From the NCBI GenBank assembly GCA_020073285.1, contig JAIQFM010000035.1, positions 1 to 32,468 on the forward strand: DNA of 32,468 bases. Reading direction: 5' to 3'. Position numbers and translations under genes: made by a program. The notes beneath the pieces were generated by a model. It saw nothing but the letters and a program-made list of their open reading frames with translations, did no database searches and was not told the origin of the DNA. Below, one piece after another: positions 15,385-23,161 of the stretch. This DNA is from Terriglobia bacterium. GTDB taxonomy: Bacteria; Acidobacteriota; Terriglobia; Terriglobales; Acidobacteriaceae. How positions within the stretch are numbered: position 1 is the stretch's first letter; each line of letters begins with the position of its first letter.

Positions 15385-17319
15385 TCACACCGGATTGCGA
15401 TGACACGCCACGCACTCGGTTGGCGTGCGTTTGAATTCGGTCACCGTTTTTCCCTCAACCATCTTCACGTTCTTGTGGCAAGCGGCGCACTTTACGTAGC
15501 GATGCTTGCCAAGAAGCGGGAATCGCGTCTCCCTTCCGTGGTCGAACAGCGACGGAACCCACCGCGCACTGCTGTGGCAGCCAGCGCAGGAGGTGATTCC
15601 GTCGGCCCGGGCGAATTGCCCGAGGTGATAGTCCTGGTGGCATCGTTCGCATTTGCTGGGGGCGGATTGAAAGTCCGCCAACTTCAGCGGAATATCCGGC
15701 TGCGCCGGCTTGTGACAATTAGCGCACGCGGTGGTGGCGTGCTTCCCGACCAGCGGAAAGCCGTCCACGGCATGCGGGAAGCGCATGTCTTTCCAGGCCT
15801 CTGGCGAGTGGCAAGTCTGGCATCCCATGGTGCTGCCATCGCCGCGTGCCTGCGTGACCAGCCGGCGGAACTGCCCGAGATGCGGATCCTGGTGGCACGC
15901 CGTGCAGGAGCGATCTTCGAAGCGGTAGCGCGCCACGTTCTTCAGGTCGGTCCCGCTCATCGGCTTGTGACAGTCGGAGCACTTGACCGCAACGTGGCTG
16001 CCGGTCAGCGGGAACGGTGATGTGCTGTGTCGCGCCACGGAGAATGTCGACGGCCGGAACCCCTGCACGGTGTGGCAGTTTTGGCAGCGATTTAGGTACG
16101 GAGCGGCGGCGAACTGGCGGTCGTGGGCGTCCTTGTGGCAGTCGGCGCACTGGGCAAACTTGATGCGGTACAGCGTCGCCTTGCCCGCCGGAATGTGACA
16201 GCGCTCGCAGCCCACCGCGGCATGCTTGCCTTCCAGCGAGAACTCGGTTTGGGCGTGTTCCGGCAGGCCGAATTTCGCCGGCTTGAATCCTCCGACCGTG
16301 TGGCAGGCGGAACACTCGCCGGCGTCGGCGCGCTTGGCAAATTGCCCGCTGTGCGGATCGGGGTGGTGACAATCGGAGCACTTCTGGAACGCGATCGGCT
16401 TCTTGAAGTCGCCCGCCGCGTGGCATTGATCGCAGCGCAGCGACCCATGCTTGCCCAGCAAGGGGAACTTCGTCGTCGCGTGATCGAATCTTGCCGCAAC
16501 CGCCTGCATCGAAACCGACCGCCAGCCGGCGGTGCTATGGCACGACTGACAGGTAGTGGCGAATTTGCCGCGATGGGGATCGGTATGGCATCCCGTGCAG
16601 CGATCGAACTGTAGCCCGGTCCAGCGCGGCGGGCCGCCTCGCTCCGCCGGCGTGTGGCATTTGTCGCAGCTAACCCGCGCGTGCGCTCCGGTCAGCGTGA
16701 AGTGCGTGCGCCCGTGATCGAAGTTCGGCACCGTCTTCCAGTCGCTGGTGGTGTGGCACTGTTCGCAGGTGCGGCCGAATTGGCCGCGGTGCTGATCGTT
16801 GTGGCATCCGGCGCACTCGCGCGGCAGGCCGAGGAAGGTCCGGCTCAGGTCCTTCACCCGAATCTGCGGCTTCTCGCTCGCCACGATTTTCTCAGGCGCA
16901 TGGCAGCGGCTGCAGGTCAGCGTCGCGTGTTTGCCGCTGAGCGGCCATCCCGTCTTGCCGTGGTCGAATTGCGGCCGCGGCGGTTCCCACCGGATCAGCT
17001 CGAAGCGCTCGCCATTGTGCTCGGAGTGACAGGTGGAGCAGCTTGGACTGCCGGCGGTCTTTCCCGCCACGCGCGCGTGCATGCCGCGTCCGGCTGCGAT
17101 CCGGGCAGCGATTTCGGTGTGGCATTCAAGGCACTTCGTCGCCTGGCCGCCCAGCCGGTGGCAACTGGTGCAGTTCGCGGCGCCGTTCAGGAAGCTATGT
17201 GCCTTCGACAGCGGTCCGGGAGCGAGTTGGGCCGAGGCATGCATGGAAAAAAAAAAGCAGGTCAGCGCGGCGACCATCACGACAGCCCTTGCACCACGGA
17301 GTTGAGCGGCTTTGGACAT
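15385..17319 (-). CDS. Secreted 23-heme c-type cytochrome built of seven tri-heme repeats
   Basis: A 644-residue secreted protein with a signal peptide (cleavage near HASAQ, residue 30) and 23 CxxCH motifs. After two introductory hemes (C50, C63) comes a unit repeated seven times, starting at C94, C185, C257, C336, C412, C500 and C578. Each unit reads CxxCH, a W or F, (F)DH with F-x-L-x-G-(K)H, CxxCH, and CxxCH-x-D-x-H-x-GQF; the last unit ends early with CVACH. Every unit adds about three conserved extra histidines (FDH, GKH, DPH), enough for bis-His ligation of its three hemes. Outside the signal peptide all cysteines are in heme motifs. This suggests an extended heme chain for long-range electron transfer, probably at the cell surface. 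It is nine bases after the preceding cytochrome gene. Confidence 0.93.
   Translation of the reverse strand: MSKAAQLRGARAVVMVAALTCFFFSMHASAQLAPGPLSKAHSFLNGAANCTSCHRLGGQATKCLECHTEIAARIAAGRGMHARVAGKTAGSPSCSTCHSEHNGERFELIRWEPPRPQFDHGKTGWPLSGKHATLTCSRCHAPEKIVASEKPQIRVKDLSRTFLGLPRECAGCHNDQHRGQFGRTCEQCHTTSDWKTVPNFDHGRTHFTLTGAHARVSCDKCHTPAERGGPPRWTGLQFDRCTGCHTDPHRGKFATTCQSCHSTAGWRSVSMQAVAARFDHATTKFPLLGKHGSLRCDQCHAAGDFKKPIAFQKCSDCHHPDPHSGQFAKRADAGECSACHTVGGFKPAKFGLPEHAQTEFSLEGKHAAVGCERCHIPAGKATLYRIKFAQCADCHKDAHDRQFAAAPYLNRCQNCHTVQGFRPSTFSVARHSTSPFPLTGSHVAVKCSDCHKPMSGTDLKNVARYRFEDRSCTACHQDPHLGQFRRLVTQARGDGSTMGCQTCHSPEAWKDMRFPHAVDGFPLVGKHATTACANCHKPAQPDIPLKLADFQSAPSKCERCHQDYHLGQFARADGITSCAGCHSSARWVPSLFDHGRETRFPLLGKHRYVKCAACHKNVKMVEGKTVTEFKRTPTECVACHRNPV
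17247..17256 (-). repeat. T10 homopolymer within the signal-peptide codons of the 23-heme gene
   Basis: Ten consecutive A on the + strand (T10 in the coding strand) span codons 22-25 (Phe-Phe-Phe-Ser) of the 23-heme cytochrome. The frame is intact here. An in-frame ATG (codon 26) follows at once. In a GC-rich genome such a tract near the 5' end of a surface-protein gene is unusual and could allow slipped-strand on/off switching. Confidence 0.9.
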
Positions 17320-17328
17320 GACCTGCGC

Positions 17329-19200
17329 TCAGTAACTCTCCGGGTTGTGATTCTGGCCGTGACAGGTCAGATAGCATCGGCCATGGAACGTCCCGGTACT
17401 CTCGTATAGCAGGCGACCGCTGCTGCTGGGCGTTACTATCGCCGTGTCGAAATTCACCAGACTCTTGTTGTTGGTGGTCGATCCTCCTTGAATTCCATGC
17501 GCCGCATGGCAGGTGGAGCAGGCAGTGCGCTCGCTGACAATGTGCATCGAGTGCCCACTGCCAGAGGTAAAACTCCGGTTCTGCAGGATGCTGTTAGTAA
17601 TGTCGTGGCACTTGTCGCAAAGCGCATACGTGCCCGTCGTTCCGCCGGTGTAGGTGACGCCATTGCGCGGCGGGGTTTCTACCTCATAACGGCGCTCGAG
17701 CAAGTGAGGATTATTCGATCCATGCGGTCCGTTGGGACCCGCCCCGCCTGCACCGCGGGCGTCGTCATTGTTGTGGCAGTCGCCGCAGTAGACGTAGGTG
17801 CCTGGGCCCAGACTGCGGCCGGTGCTGCCATCCAAATTCACAATCGCAGGGCGCAGGCTGGGGATAGCCGCCGCCGCCAGGTACCGAGGCTGGGTGACCG
17901 GGTGACGCGCTAGCGAGGTATTGAAATCCAGCCGCGCATTGTTCGGGTCAGCTATACCGCTGAACGTCACCCGCACCGGCGTGCGGCCGTAATCGCCGTA
18001 GCCGGCGCCATCTTGAGGTTTGCCGGCGCTGTTGGCGTGGCACTTGAAGCAGATTTCGTACTCGTTGCTGGCGGGGAGCAGCGCGACGGCGCCGGTGGCC
18101 TGATCCACGCCGGAGGCGCCCAAAAGCGAGGACTGCAGCGCCGGCGGCACGGTGCTGCCGCCGGTGTTGGAGGCGGCGTGAGAATTATGGCAGTCGGCGC
18201 ATTCAGAGTGACGATTGCCATTCAAGGGAAACGCATCCTCGGCCGCGTCGTGCACGCCGGAAACGGTTATCACCGGGTGGCTGTACGTCTTGCTGAATTC
18301 CCCCATCACATCGGCGATCGCCGGACTCAAGTTCGTGCCGCTGTGACATTGGCTGCACGCGGCTTCTTCGGCGCCGCGCAGCAGGCGAGCAGTGGCGCCG
18401 GCGGGAGCATTGTGCGACTGGTGGCAGTTGAGACAGGCATCGGAGGCAACGTCGCCATAGGGACCAAACTGGGCGCCGCCGGCAGTGGCGTTGCCGGAGG
18501 TGCGGTGTGCGCTGCCGGCCCAACCGCTCAGACCGTTCGGCTGCGGCCGGGAAGGATCGTGGCAGGCCAGGCAAATCGCGCTGTTGGAATTGGAACGGAC
18601 CAGGTACATACCCGCCACCGGATCCATGCGGTTTTGTGAGTGCGGGTCGTGGCAGGTCACGCACTCGACGCTTCCATTCCGCAATTTTACCGTCGGATCG
18701 CCGGTGCTCGGCGGGCTCAGGAACAGGTTGGGAGAGAGTTCGCCGTTGTTGGCGGGGCTGAAGCTGATGGGATGGTCATCGCTCAGGTCGGTCGTCAGGT
18801 TCTTGGACCCGCTCAATGAGCCTAACGTCGTGGGGATCAGTCCGTTCGCGATCGTCTGTCCCAGGGCGATGGTTCCGTCGTGGCAACTCAAGCACTGCTT
18901 CGATGTCTGGCTGGGCATTGCCGCCGCCGCTGTCATCGTGGTGCTGCTGTACGGATTGTAGGACTGCGTCGGCATGAAATGGTTCCACAGCGGCTGGAGA
19001 TCGGGAAACACGTTGTGCGGCGCATGGCAGAAAACGCAAACTTGCGTCTCCGAGGACTGGACGGGTCCACCGTTGGCGGACAGGTTGTGCGACGAGTTGA
19101 TGACGTCTTGCGTGCCTGCCGACACCGGCCCGGCCAGCCAGCTCGCCAATATCAGGACAAGGCCGCCACCGATTACGGCCCCGACTCGCGCCCGAATCAC
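17329..19200 (-). CDS. Secreted multiheme cytochrome with 11 CxxCH and one CX3CH motif
   Basis: A 623-residue protein starting at GTG 19200, which overlaps the stop of the upstream propeller gene (GTGA). Residues 1-28 are a signal peptide (VGAVIGGGLVLILASWLAGP). The heme motifs in order are CVFCH, CLSCH, CVTCH, CLACH, CLNCH, CSQCH, CADCH, CFKCH, CGDCH, CDKCH, CSTCH and a final CYLTCH, which has three residues between the cysteines. The first four motifs, with LQPLWNHFMPTQSYNPYSS and DDHPISFSP between them, match the layout of the two tetraheme proteins of the cluster, so this protein looks like that module extended by further doubled-CxxCH segments. It is probably periplasmic or outer-surface. 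It could be the heme partner of the AMIN-barrel protein or a terminal reductase; both are inference. Confidence 0.92.
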   Translation of the reverse strand: MIRARVGAVIGGGLVLILASWLAGPVSAGTQDVINSSHNLSANGGPVQSSETQVCVFCHAPHNVFPDLQPLWNHFMPTQSYNPYSSTTMTAAAAMPSQTSKQCLSCHDGTIALGQTIANGLIPTTLGSLSGSKNLTTDLSDDHPISFSPANNGELSPNLFLSPPSTGDPTVKLRNGSVECVTCHDPHSQNRMDPVAGMYLVRSNSNSAICLACHDPSRPQPNGLSGWAGSAHRTSGNATAGGAQFGPYGDVASDACLNCHQSHNAPAGATARLLRGAEEAACSQCHSGTNLSPAIADVMGEFSKTYSHPVITVSGVHDAAEDAFPLNGNRHSECADCHNSHAASNTGGSTVPPALQSSLLGASGVDQATGAVALLPASNEYEICFKCHANSAGKPQDGAGYGDYGRTPVRVTFSGIADPNNARLDFNTSLARHPVTQPRYLAAAAIPSLRPAIVNLDGSTGRSLGPGTYVYCGDCHNNDDARGAGGAGPNGPHGSNNPHLLERRYEVETPPRNGVTYTGGTTGTYALCDKCHDITNSILQNRSFTSGSGHSMHIVSERTACSTCHAAHGIQGGSTTNNKSLVNFDTAIVTPSSSGRLLYESTGTFHGRCYLTCHGQNHNPESY

Positions 19201-20246
19201 GGCATACCCCTTTCGCGCGCGCGCGAAAACTGGAACGCCTGCACGCGCCGGTTCAGGGAATCCGCGACAAAGATGCGGTCGTGGTGGTCAATCCAGACAC
19301 CGGCGGGTAACTGGAACTCGCCGGGTCCCGTGCCGGTGTTACCGAAGTAGTACAGAAAATGGCCGTCGCCATCGAAAATCTGCACCGTTTCCAGCAGCGC
19401 TTCGGCGGTGTAGATGTCGCCTTCGCTGTCCACCGCCAGTCCTTTGGGCCGGCTAAGGGACCCGGTGCTATTGCCCAGATGGCCAAACACCCGCCGCAGT
19501 CTGCCGCTGGGATCAAACCCCTGCACCCGGAAATTCATGGAATCCAGGACCAGCAGTTCGCCGTCGCGCCAAGCCAGATCGGTCGGGAAGTTGAGTTGAC
19601 CGGGCGCGCTCCCGCGCTCGCCGAAGTTGCCCAGCACGTTGCCTTCAAGGTCGAGGATGAAGATTTTGTGGCGCAGCGTGTCGCTCAGGTAGATGCGGCG
19701 CTGCGCCGAATCCACGACAATGCCGGTCGGCCGCTTGAAGATGCCCTCCCCGCCTCGCTCACCGAGAAAGCGCCGGAAGTGACGGTCGCGGTCGAAGACG
19801 AAAATGTGGCCGCGCACCGAGTCGGTGACGTAGATGTTGTCGTCGGCGTCGGTGGCGACCCCGATCGGGGACTCGAAGCGCAGGTGCCGCCCGCCCTCCA
19901 GGTGATGGTACTTCTTTTGGGCGAAGTCGAAGATGTGCACCATTTGCGCGCCCGGATCGGTGACGATAATCCGTCCGCGCGAATCGGTGGTGATCGCGTA
20001 AGGCCGCACCAGGTGGCGGAACTTGGGCGCGCCCGCCACCAAGTCCAGCACCTTGTTCCAGAACGAACGCGTGGGCTTGACGTCCTTTTCCGAGGCGATG
20101 GAACGCAGGTAATCAATGCGGCGGCCGCCGGCGATGCCCGCGGGCGAGGGCACGTCAGCGCTAAGACAATACGACGTTGTCGCCAGGCACAGCCACACCG
20201 CGACCGTCAGGCGCGAACCAACTCGAGTTGTTTTTTGTCCAGCCAA
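19197..20246 (-). CDS. Secreted NHL-repeat six-bladed beta-propeller protein (second copy)
   Basis: A protein of about 349 residues. The start is uncertain. TTG 20246, four bases after the barrel gene's stop, gives a good signal peptide (RLTVAVWLCLATTSYCLSA), whereas ATGs at 20309 and 20318 overlap the upstream gene and add an unrelated stretch. NHL blades are evident from repeated patterns: RPYAITTDSRGRIIVTD, SPIGVATDADDNIYVTDSVR, RPTGIVVDSAQRRIYLSDTL, FPTDLAWRDGELLVLDS, RPKGLAVDSEGDIYTAEALL and LPAGVWIDHHDRIFVADSLN. That makes six blades. The N-terminal RRIDYLRSIASEKDV motif is shared with the other propeller of the cluster (RRRIAYLAQITATDDV). Propellers of this kind often sit beside extracellular multiheme cytochromes, perhaps for assembly, anchoring or docking. 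The stop overlaps the GTG start of the next cytochrome. Confidence 0.85.
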   Translation of the reverse strand: MAGQKTTRVGSRLTVAVWLCLATTSYCLSADVPSPAGIAGGRRIDYLRSIASEKDVKPTRSFWNKVLDLVAGAPKFRHLVRPYAITTDSRGRIIVTDPGAQMVHIFDFAQKKYHHLEGGRHLRFESPIGVATDADDNIYVTDSVRGHIFVFDRDRHFRRFLGERGGEGIFKRPTGIVVDSAQRRIYLSDTLRHKIFILDLEGNVLGNFGERGSAPGQLNFPTDLAWRDGELLVLDSMNFRVQGFDPSGRLRRVFGHLGNSTGSLSRPKGLAVDSEGDIYTAEALLETVQIFDGDGHFLYYFGNTGTGPGEFQLPAGVWIDHHDRIFVADSLNRRVQAFQFSRARERGMP

Positions 20247-20250
20247 TTTC

Positions 20251-23103
20251 TCAAAACACCGTGAATTCACGAACCACGCGGAAAAAGAAACGATTGCGCT
20301 TGAACACATCGACGGCAAAATTCTGGTCGTGGGAGAGGTAGCCGACGTCCATCGTGATGGAACGGAACCGGTATCCGGCGGAAGCCTCCCACTCGCGGTA
20401 CGAATTGGTGACGGCGCTCTGCAAGCTCTGGCGACTGTTAAGCCATGCCACCCGTCCGGTCAATTTCTGAACCGGGTGGACTACCAGTGCCGCGCTGCTC
20501 CAAGTAGCGCCGGTGGGCACCACCAACGTGCCCGGGAAGGCCCCCAGCAACAGGCCGCCCTGGCCGGAGGAAACCAACTGCAAGCGGGGATCGGCTTGAA
20601 ACGTGAGACCATCGCGGATGTTGTGAGAGATGGACAGCTCAGCGATCGGGTGGACTACCGCAACCGATATCCCGTTGAGGGCGGAGGAAAATTGCGCGGC
20701 CAGGAACTTGTACTTGTCATTTTCGCGGTCGTAGGTCGCGCGCACCTTCCAGCGCTCCCAGAGCGAGCGCGACAACGCCAGGTTCGCTCCCGCGCTGCGG
20801 TCGTGCACGAACGTGCTGCCGGTGACATTTTGCAGGCTGCCGTTCACCCCGGCCGTCAGCTCCATGGAGGCCAGCGAGCCGATCGTGGCGCTGGCGTTCG
20901 CCCGCTGGCCGTAGCTCTGGCTCGAGCCCGTGGCCGCCGCGTAGGTGAAATTCCCGCCGTTGGCCGCGTAGTAGGACTGGAGACGCCAGCGCCGGAAGCG
21001 GTGCGTGAAGGCCAGGCTGCCCTGGGCCGATGTCAATCCGCTGGCGGTACTGGCAATCGTGTTGGATGGCGGCGCTTGCGTGGTTTCGCGCGTGACGTCG
21101 GCTTGCGCACGCAGGTCGTTGGTGAAGGCATACAGCGCCGAGCCGGTGACATTGATCAATCGCAGATCGGCCTGGCTGGGCACTAACAGAATTGGCTGCG
21201 TGGAGGTTAAGCTGTTCCCTCCGGTCACCTGTTCGAGGAAGGCGCCCACAATGTTGTCCGTCACTCCGGCGCGGAAGGAGAAGGTCAATTTCTTGCTCGG
21301 CCGGAGGAACGAGCTGCCGGTCAAGAACCGGAAGCTTTGGTCGAACGGGCGCCCTTGAACCTCATTCCGTGACTTGGTCGCGCCGGCCACAATGGAGGTG
21401 CTCAGCCATTCGCCGAACTCGCGATCGGCCGAGACGCGCCCTTCCTGGTTGTTGCGCTGGTAGAGAAACGGTGCTTGCGTCGGATCGAAGATGTTGATCA
21501 GGTCCTGCGAGGAGTGTTCCGACTTGTAGCTCGATTGCAGGTTCCAGCCCGACCATTTGTAGGTGAGATCCGCCGAGAACAAACGCCCGACGTCGGCCGT
21601 CTTGGGCGCCAGGGCGGTTAGAGGCTCATAGCTGTCGGAGTACTTGGAATAGCTCACTGCCAGCTCGGGAACGTTTTTCAAGTGGAGTTGCCAACTCGCT
21701 CCCAGCGAGTCTTGGAACGTGCTGGCTTCCAGCCCGGCGAGCCGGTCGAGCGGCCCGAAAGTCACCACCTTGCGGTTTAGTCGGTGGTACGACACCGTGA
21801 ACGGCGTCGCCCCACTGCCAAAAAGAGTTGTGGTGGCGGAGACGCCGTCTCCATCGGGGAACACGCCTTCGCTGGACTGGCGGCCCATACTGCCTTGTGG
21901 CTTGACCGTGAAGTTCAGAAACCCTGGGCTGCGGACAAAGCCGGAAGCATCAAGACGCAAGCTCCCCACCGGGGAATCCTCTTGTGACACATATCCGTTG
22001 CTGGTCGACGCCTCGTAGTAGCCGCCGGTGACGGCGCCTGACAACTGCAGGCCATAAGCGCCGCCATTGCGTCGCGCCGGAAAACGTTTTTCCGCAGGCA
22101 GGGTCGCCCGGATGGCGTTTTCCTCGCTTCCCAGCTCGGCGTCCTTGGCTTTGCCGGTAACGCCGACACCCAACGGCGCAGGAGGCGCCACCGGATTGGT
22201 TCCGGGAACGGCGGCCACCGCCGCCGCGTCGGGTTCGAGTTTCGCTTCCGCTACAGTGGTTTCCAGCGGCGGTGCCACTACGGGAACCATGACAGCCGAC
22301 AGTGCCGGCTGCCCCGAGATTATCCCTTCGACATTAACGGGCTCCGGCTGCGGTGCGCTTCCGGAAGGTTCCACCGCGGATTCCAGCGGCGGCGCCGCTA
22401 CGGGAGCCATACCAGCCGACAGCGCCGGCGACCGCGAGATTACGCCTTCGACTTGGACGGGTCCCGGCGGCGTGGCGCTTCCAGCAGGCTCCGCGGTGAC
22501 CGCCAGCGTGTCGTGTTCAAGTTTTCCTTCGCCTTCATTCGTTTCTGTTGCCCCCGTCGCCGTGCCGTGTTCAAGTTCATCTACCTTGGGGGAGCGGTGC
22601 CGAATTCGCGCCCAGAACCCTCCCGTTGCGGCCGGCGCTGCCCGCGGCGACACTGTTTGTTCGGCAATTCGCAGCCTCAGTTTCAACCCGTCGGGCGCCA
22701 ACGCGACCTCCATGTCACGCTTGGGGGCCACCTCCACGATGATCCGCGTCACGGGTATGCCCTGCTGATACCCATGGTCGATGTGGACTGACTTGATTTC
22801 AGCCGTATCCACCGCGATGGAATGGGTTGCACTCAACTCCGGACTCGGGATCGAATCCGGCACGTCTACCACGAATCGCTCCGGCTTCGAAAGCTGCATG
22901 GTGGTGAATTGCATGGGACCGCTGGTGGTGATCTCAATTTCCACGCCGCCGCCGCCGCGGATGACGTCAATTCGTTCCACGATTAGCGGTCCAGCGGCGG
23001 TACTGGCTTGCGGACGAATGATGGCGGTCGCCGCCACGCTGGCGGTGATCAACAGAATCAGGACTGGAAGTCCTGCCAGCGTCCTGCGCCTACGGGAACT
23101 CAT
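20251..23103 (-). CDS. AMIN-domain outer-membrane beta-barrel protein, candidate porin of an electron conduit
   Basis: A 950-residue protein starting at ATG 23103 with GAGG about six bases upstream. It has a signal peptide or anchor (LAGLPVLILLITASVAATAI). Residues about 40-150 look like an AMIN domain (IDVIRGGGGVEIEITTSG, FVVDVPDSIPSPEL, VTRIIVEVAPKRDMEV), a domain known to bind peptidoglycan in amidases and in PilQ. A long Pro/Ala/Glu-rich linker (about 155-345) contains two 40-residue repeats. From about residue 350 to the end there are some 20-30 amphipathic strands typical of an outer-membrane barrel, and the last residue is phenylalanine (REFTVF). There is no heme motif. Flanked on both sides by cytochromes and propellers, it is the best candidate for the pore that lets electrons cross the outer membrane, like MtrB or OmbB by role, not by visible homology. 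Confidence 0.82.
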   Translation of the reverse strand: MSSRRRRTLAGLPVLILLITASVAATAIIRPQASTAAGPLIVERIDVIRGGGGVEIEITTSGPMQFTTMQLSKPERFVVDVPDSIPSPELSATHSIAVDTAEIKSVHIDHGYQQGIPVTRIIVEVAPKRDMEVALAPDGLKLRLRIAEQTVSPRAAPAATGGFWARIRHRSPKVDELEHGTATGATETNEGEGKLEHDTLAVTAEPAGSATPPGPVQVEGVISRSPALSAGMAPVAAPPLESAVEPSGSAPQPEPVNVEGIISGQPALSAVMVPVVAPPLETTVAEAKLEPDAAAVAAVPGTNPVAPPAPLGVGVTGKAKDAELGSEENAIRATLPAEKRFPARRNGGAYGLQLSGAVTGGYYEASTSNGYVSQEDSPVGSLRLDASGFVRSPGFLNFTVKPQGSMGRQSSEGVFPDGDGVSATTTLFGSGATPFTVSYHRLNRKVVTFGPLDRLAGLEASTFQDSLGASWQLHLKNVPELAVSYSKYSDSYEPLTALAPKTADVGRLFSADLTYKWSGWNLQSSYKSEHSSQDLINIFDPTQAPFLYQRNNQEGRVSADREFGEWLSTSIVAGATKSRNEVQGRPFDQSFRFLTGSSFLRPSKKLTFSFRAGVTDNIVGAFLEQVTGGNSLTSTQPILLVPSQADLRLINVTGSALYAFTNDLRAQADVTRETTQAPPSNTIASTASGLTSAQGSLAFTHRFRRWRLQSYYAANGGNFTYAAATGSSQSYGQRANASATIGSLASMELTAGVNGSLQNVTGSTFVHDRSAGANLALSRSLWERWKVRATYDRENDKYKFLAAQFSSALNGISVAVVHPIAELSISHNIRDGLTFQADPRLQLVSSGQGGLLLGAFPGTLVVPTGATWSSAALVVHPVQKLTGRVAWLNSRQSLQSAVTNSYREWEASAGYRFRSITMDVGYLSHDQNFAVDVFKRNRFFFRVVREFTVF
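22261..22500 (-). repeat. Two imperfect 120-bp tandem repeats in the linker of the AMIN-barrel gene
   Basis: Copies at 22261-22380 and 22381-22500 are alike over their full length, both beginning TTCCAGCGGCGG on the + strand. They encode residues 202-281 of the protein, with the shared core V-x-VEG-(V/I)-IS-x-x-PALSA-x-M-x-PV-x-APPLE. The copies differ at many third-codon positions, so the duplication is not recent and the protein sequence seems to be kept. Confidence 0.85.
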
Positions 23104-23117
23104 CCGTGCCTCGGCCT

Positions 23118-23151
23118 AAAAATTGTGGGAGGGAGGCGAACTCCCTCCCAC
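23118..23151 (-). terminator. Intrinsic terminator after the first tetraheme gene
   Basis: On the - strand GTGGGAGGGAG, loop TTCGC and CTCCCTCCCAC form a perfect 11-bp GC-rich stem, followed by AATTTTTAGG. The stem starts 10 bases after the tetraheme stop codon and ends about 20 bases before the AMIN-barrel start. This is a textbook terminator inside a same-strand gene series. It probably lowers, rather than abolishes, transcription into the barrel gene, because the space left is too small for a separate promoter unless that promoter overlaps the stem. Confidence 0.85.
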
Positions 23152-23161
23152 GAGATCTTGG

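Noticed and set aside
15295-18961. + strand frames across the cytochrome genes
   Set aside because: They are antisense to CxxCH-rich coding sequence and show repeated Trp/Ala-rich shadow patterns.
22261-22500. Tandem repeat considered as a CRISPR array
   Set aside because: Only two adjacent imperfect 120-bp copies without spacers, in frame within a protein linker.
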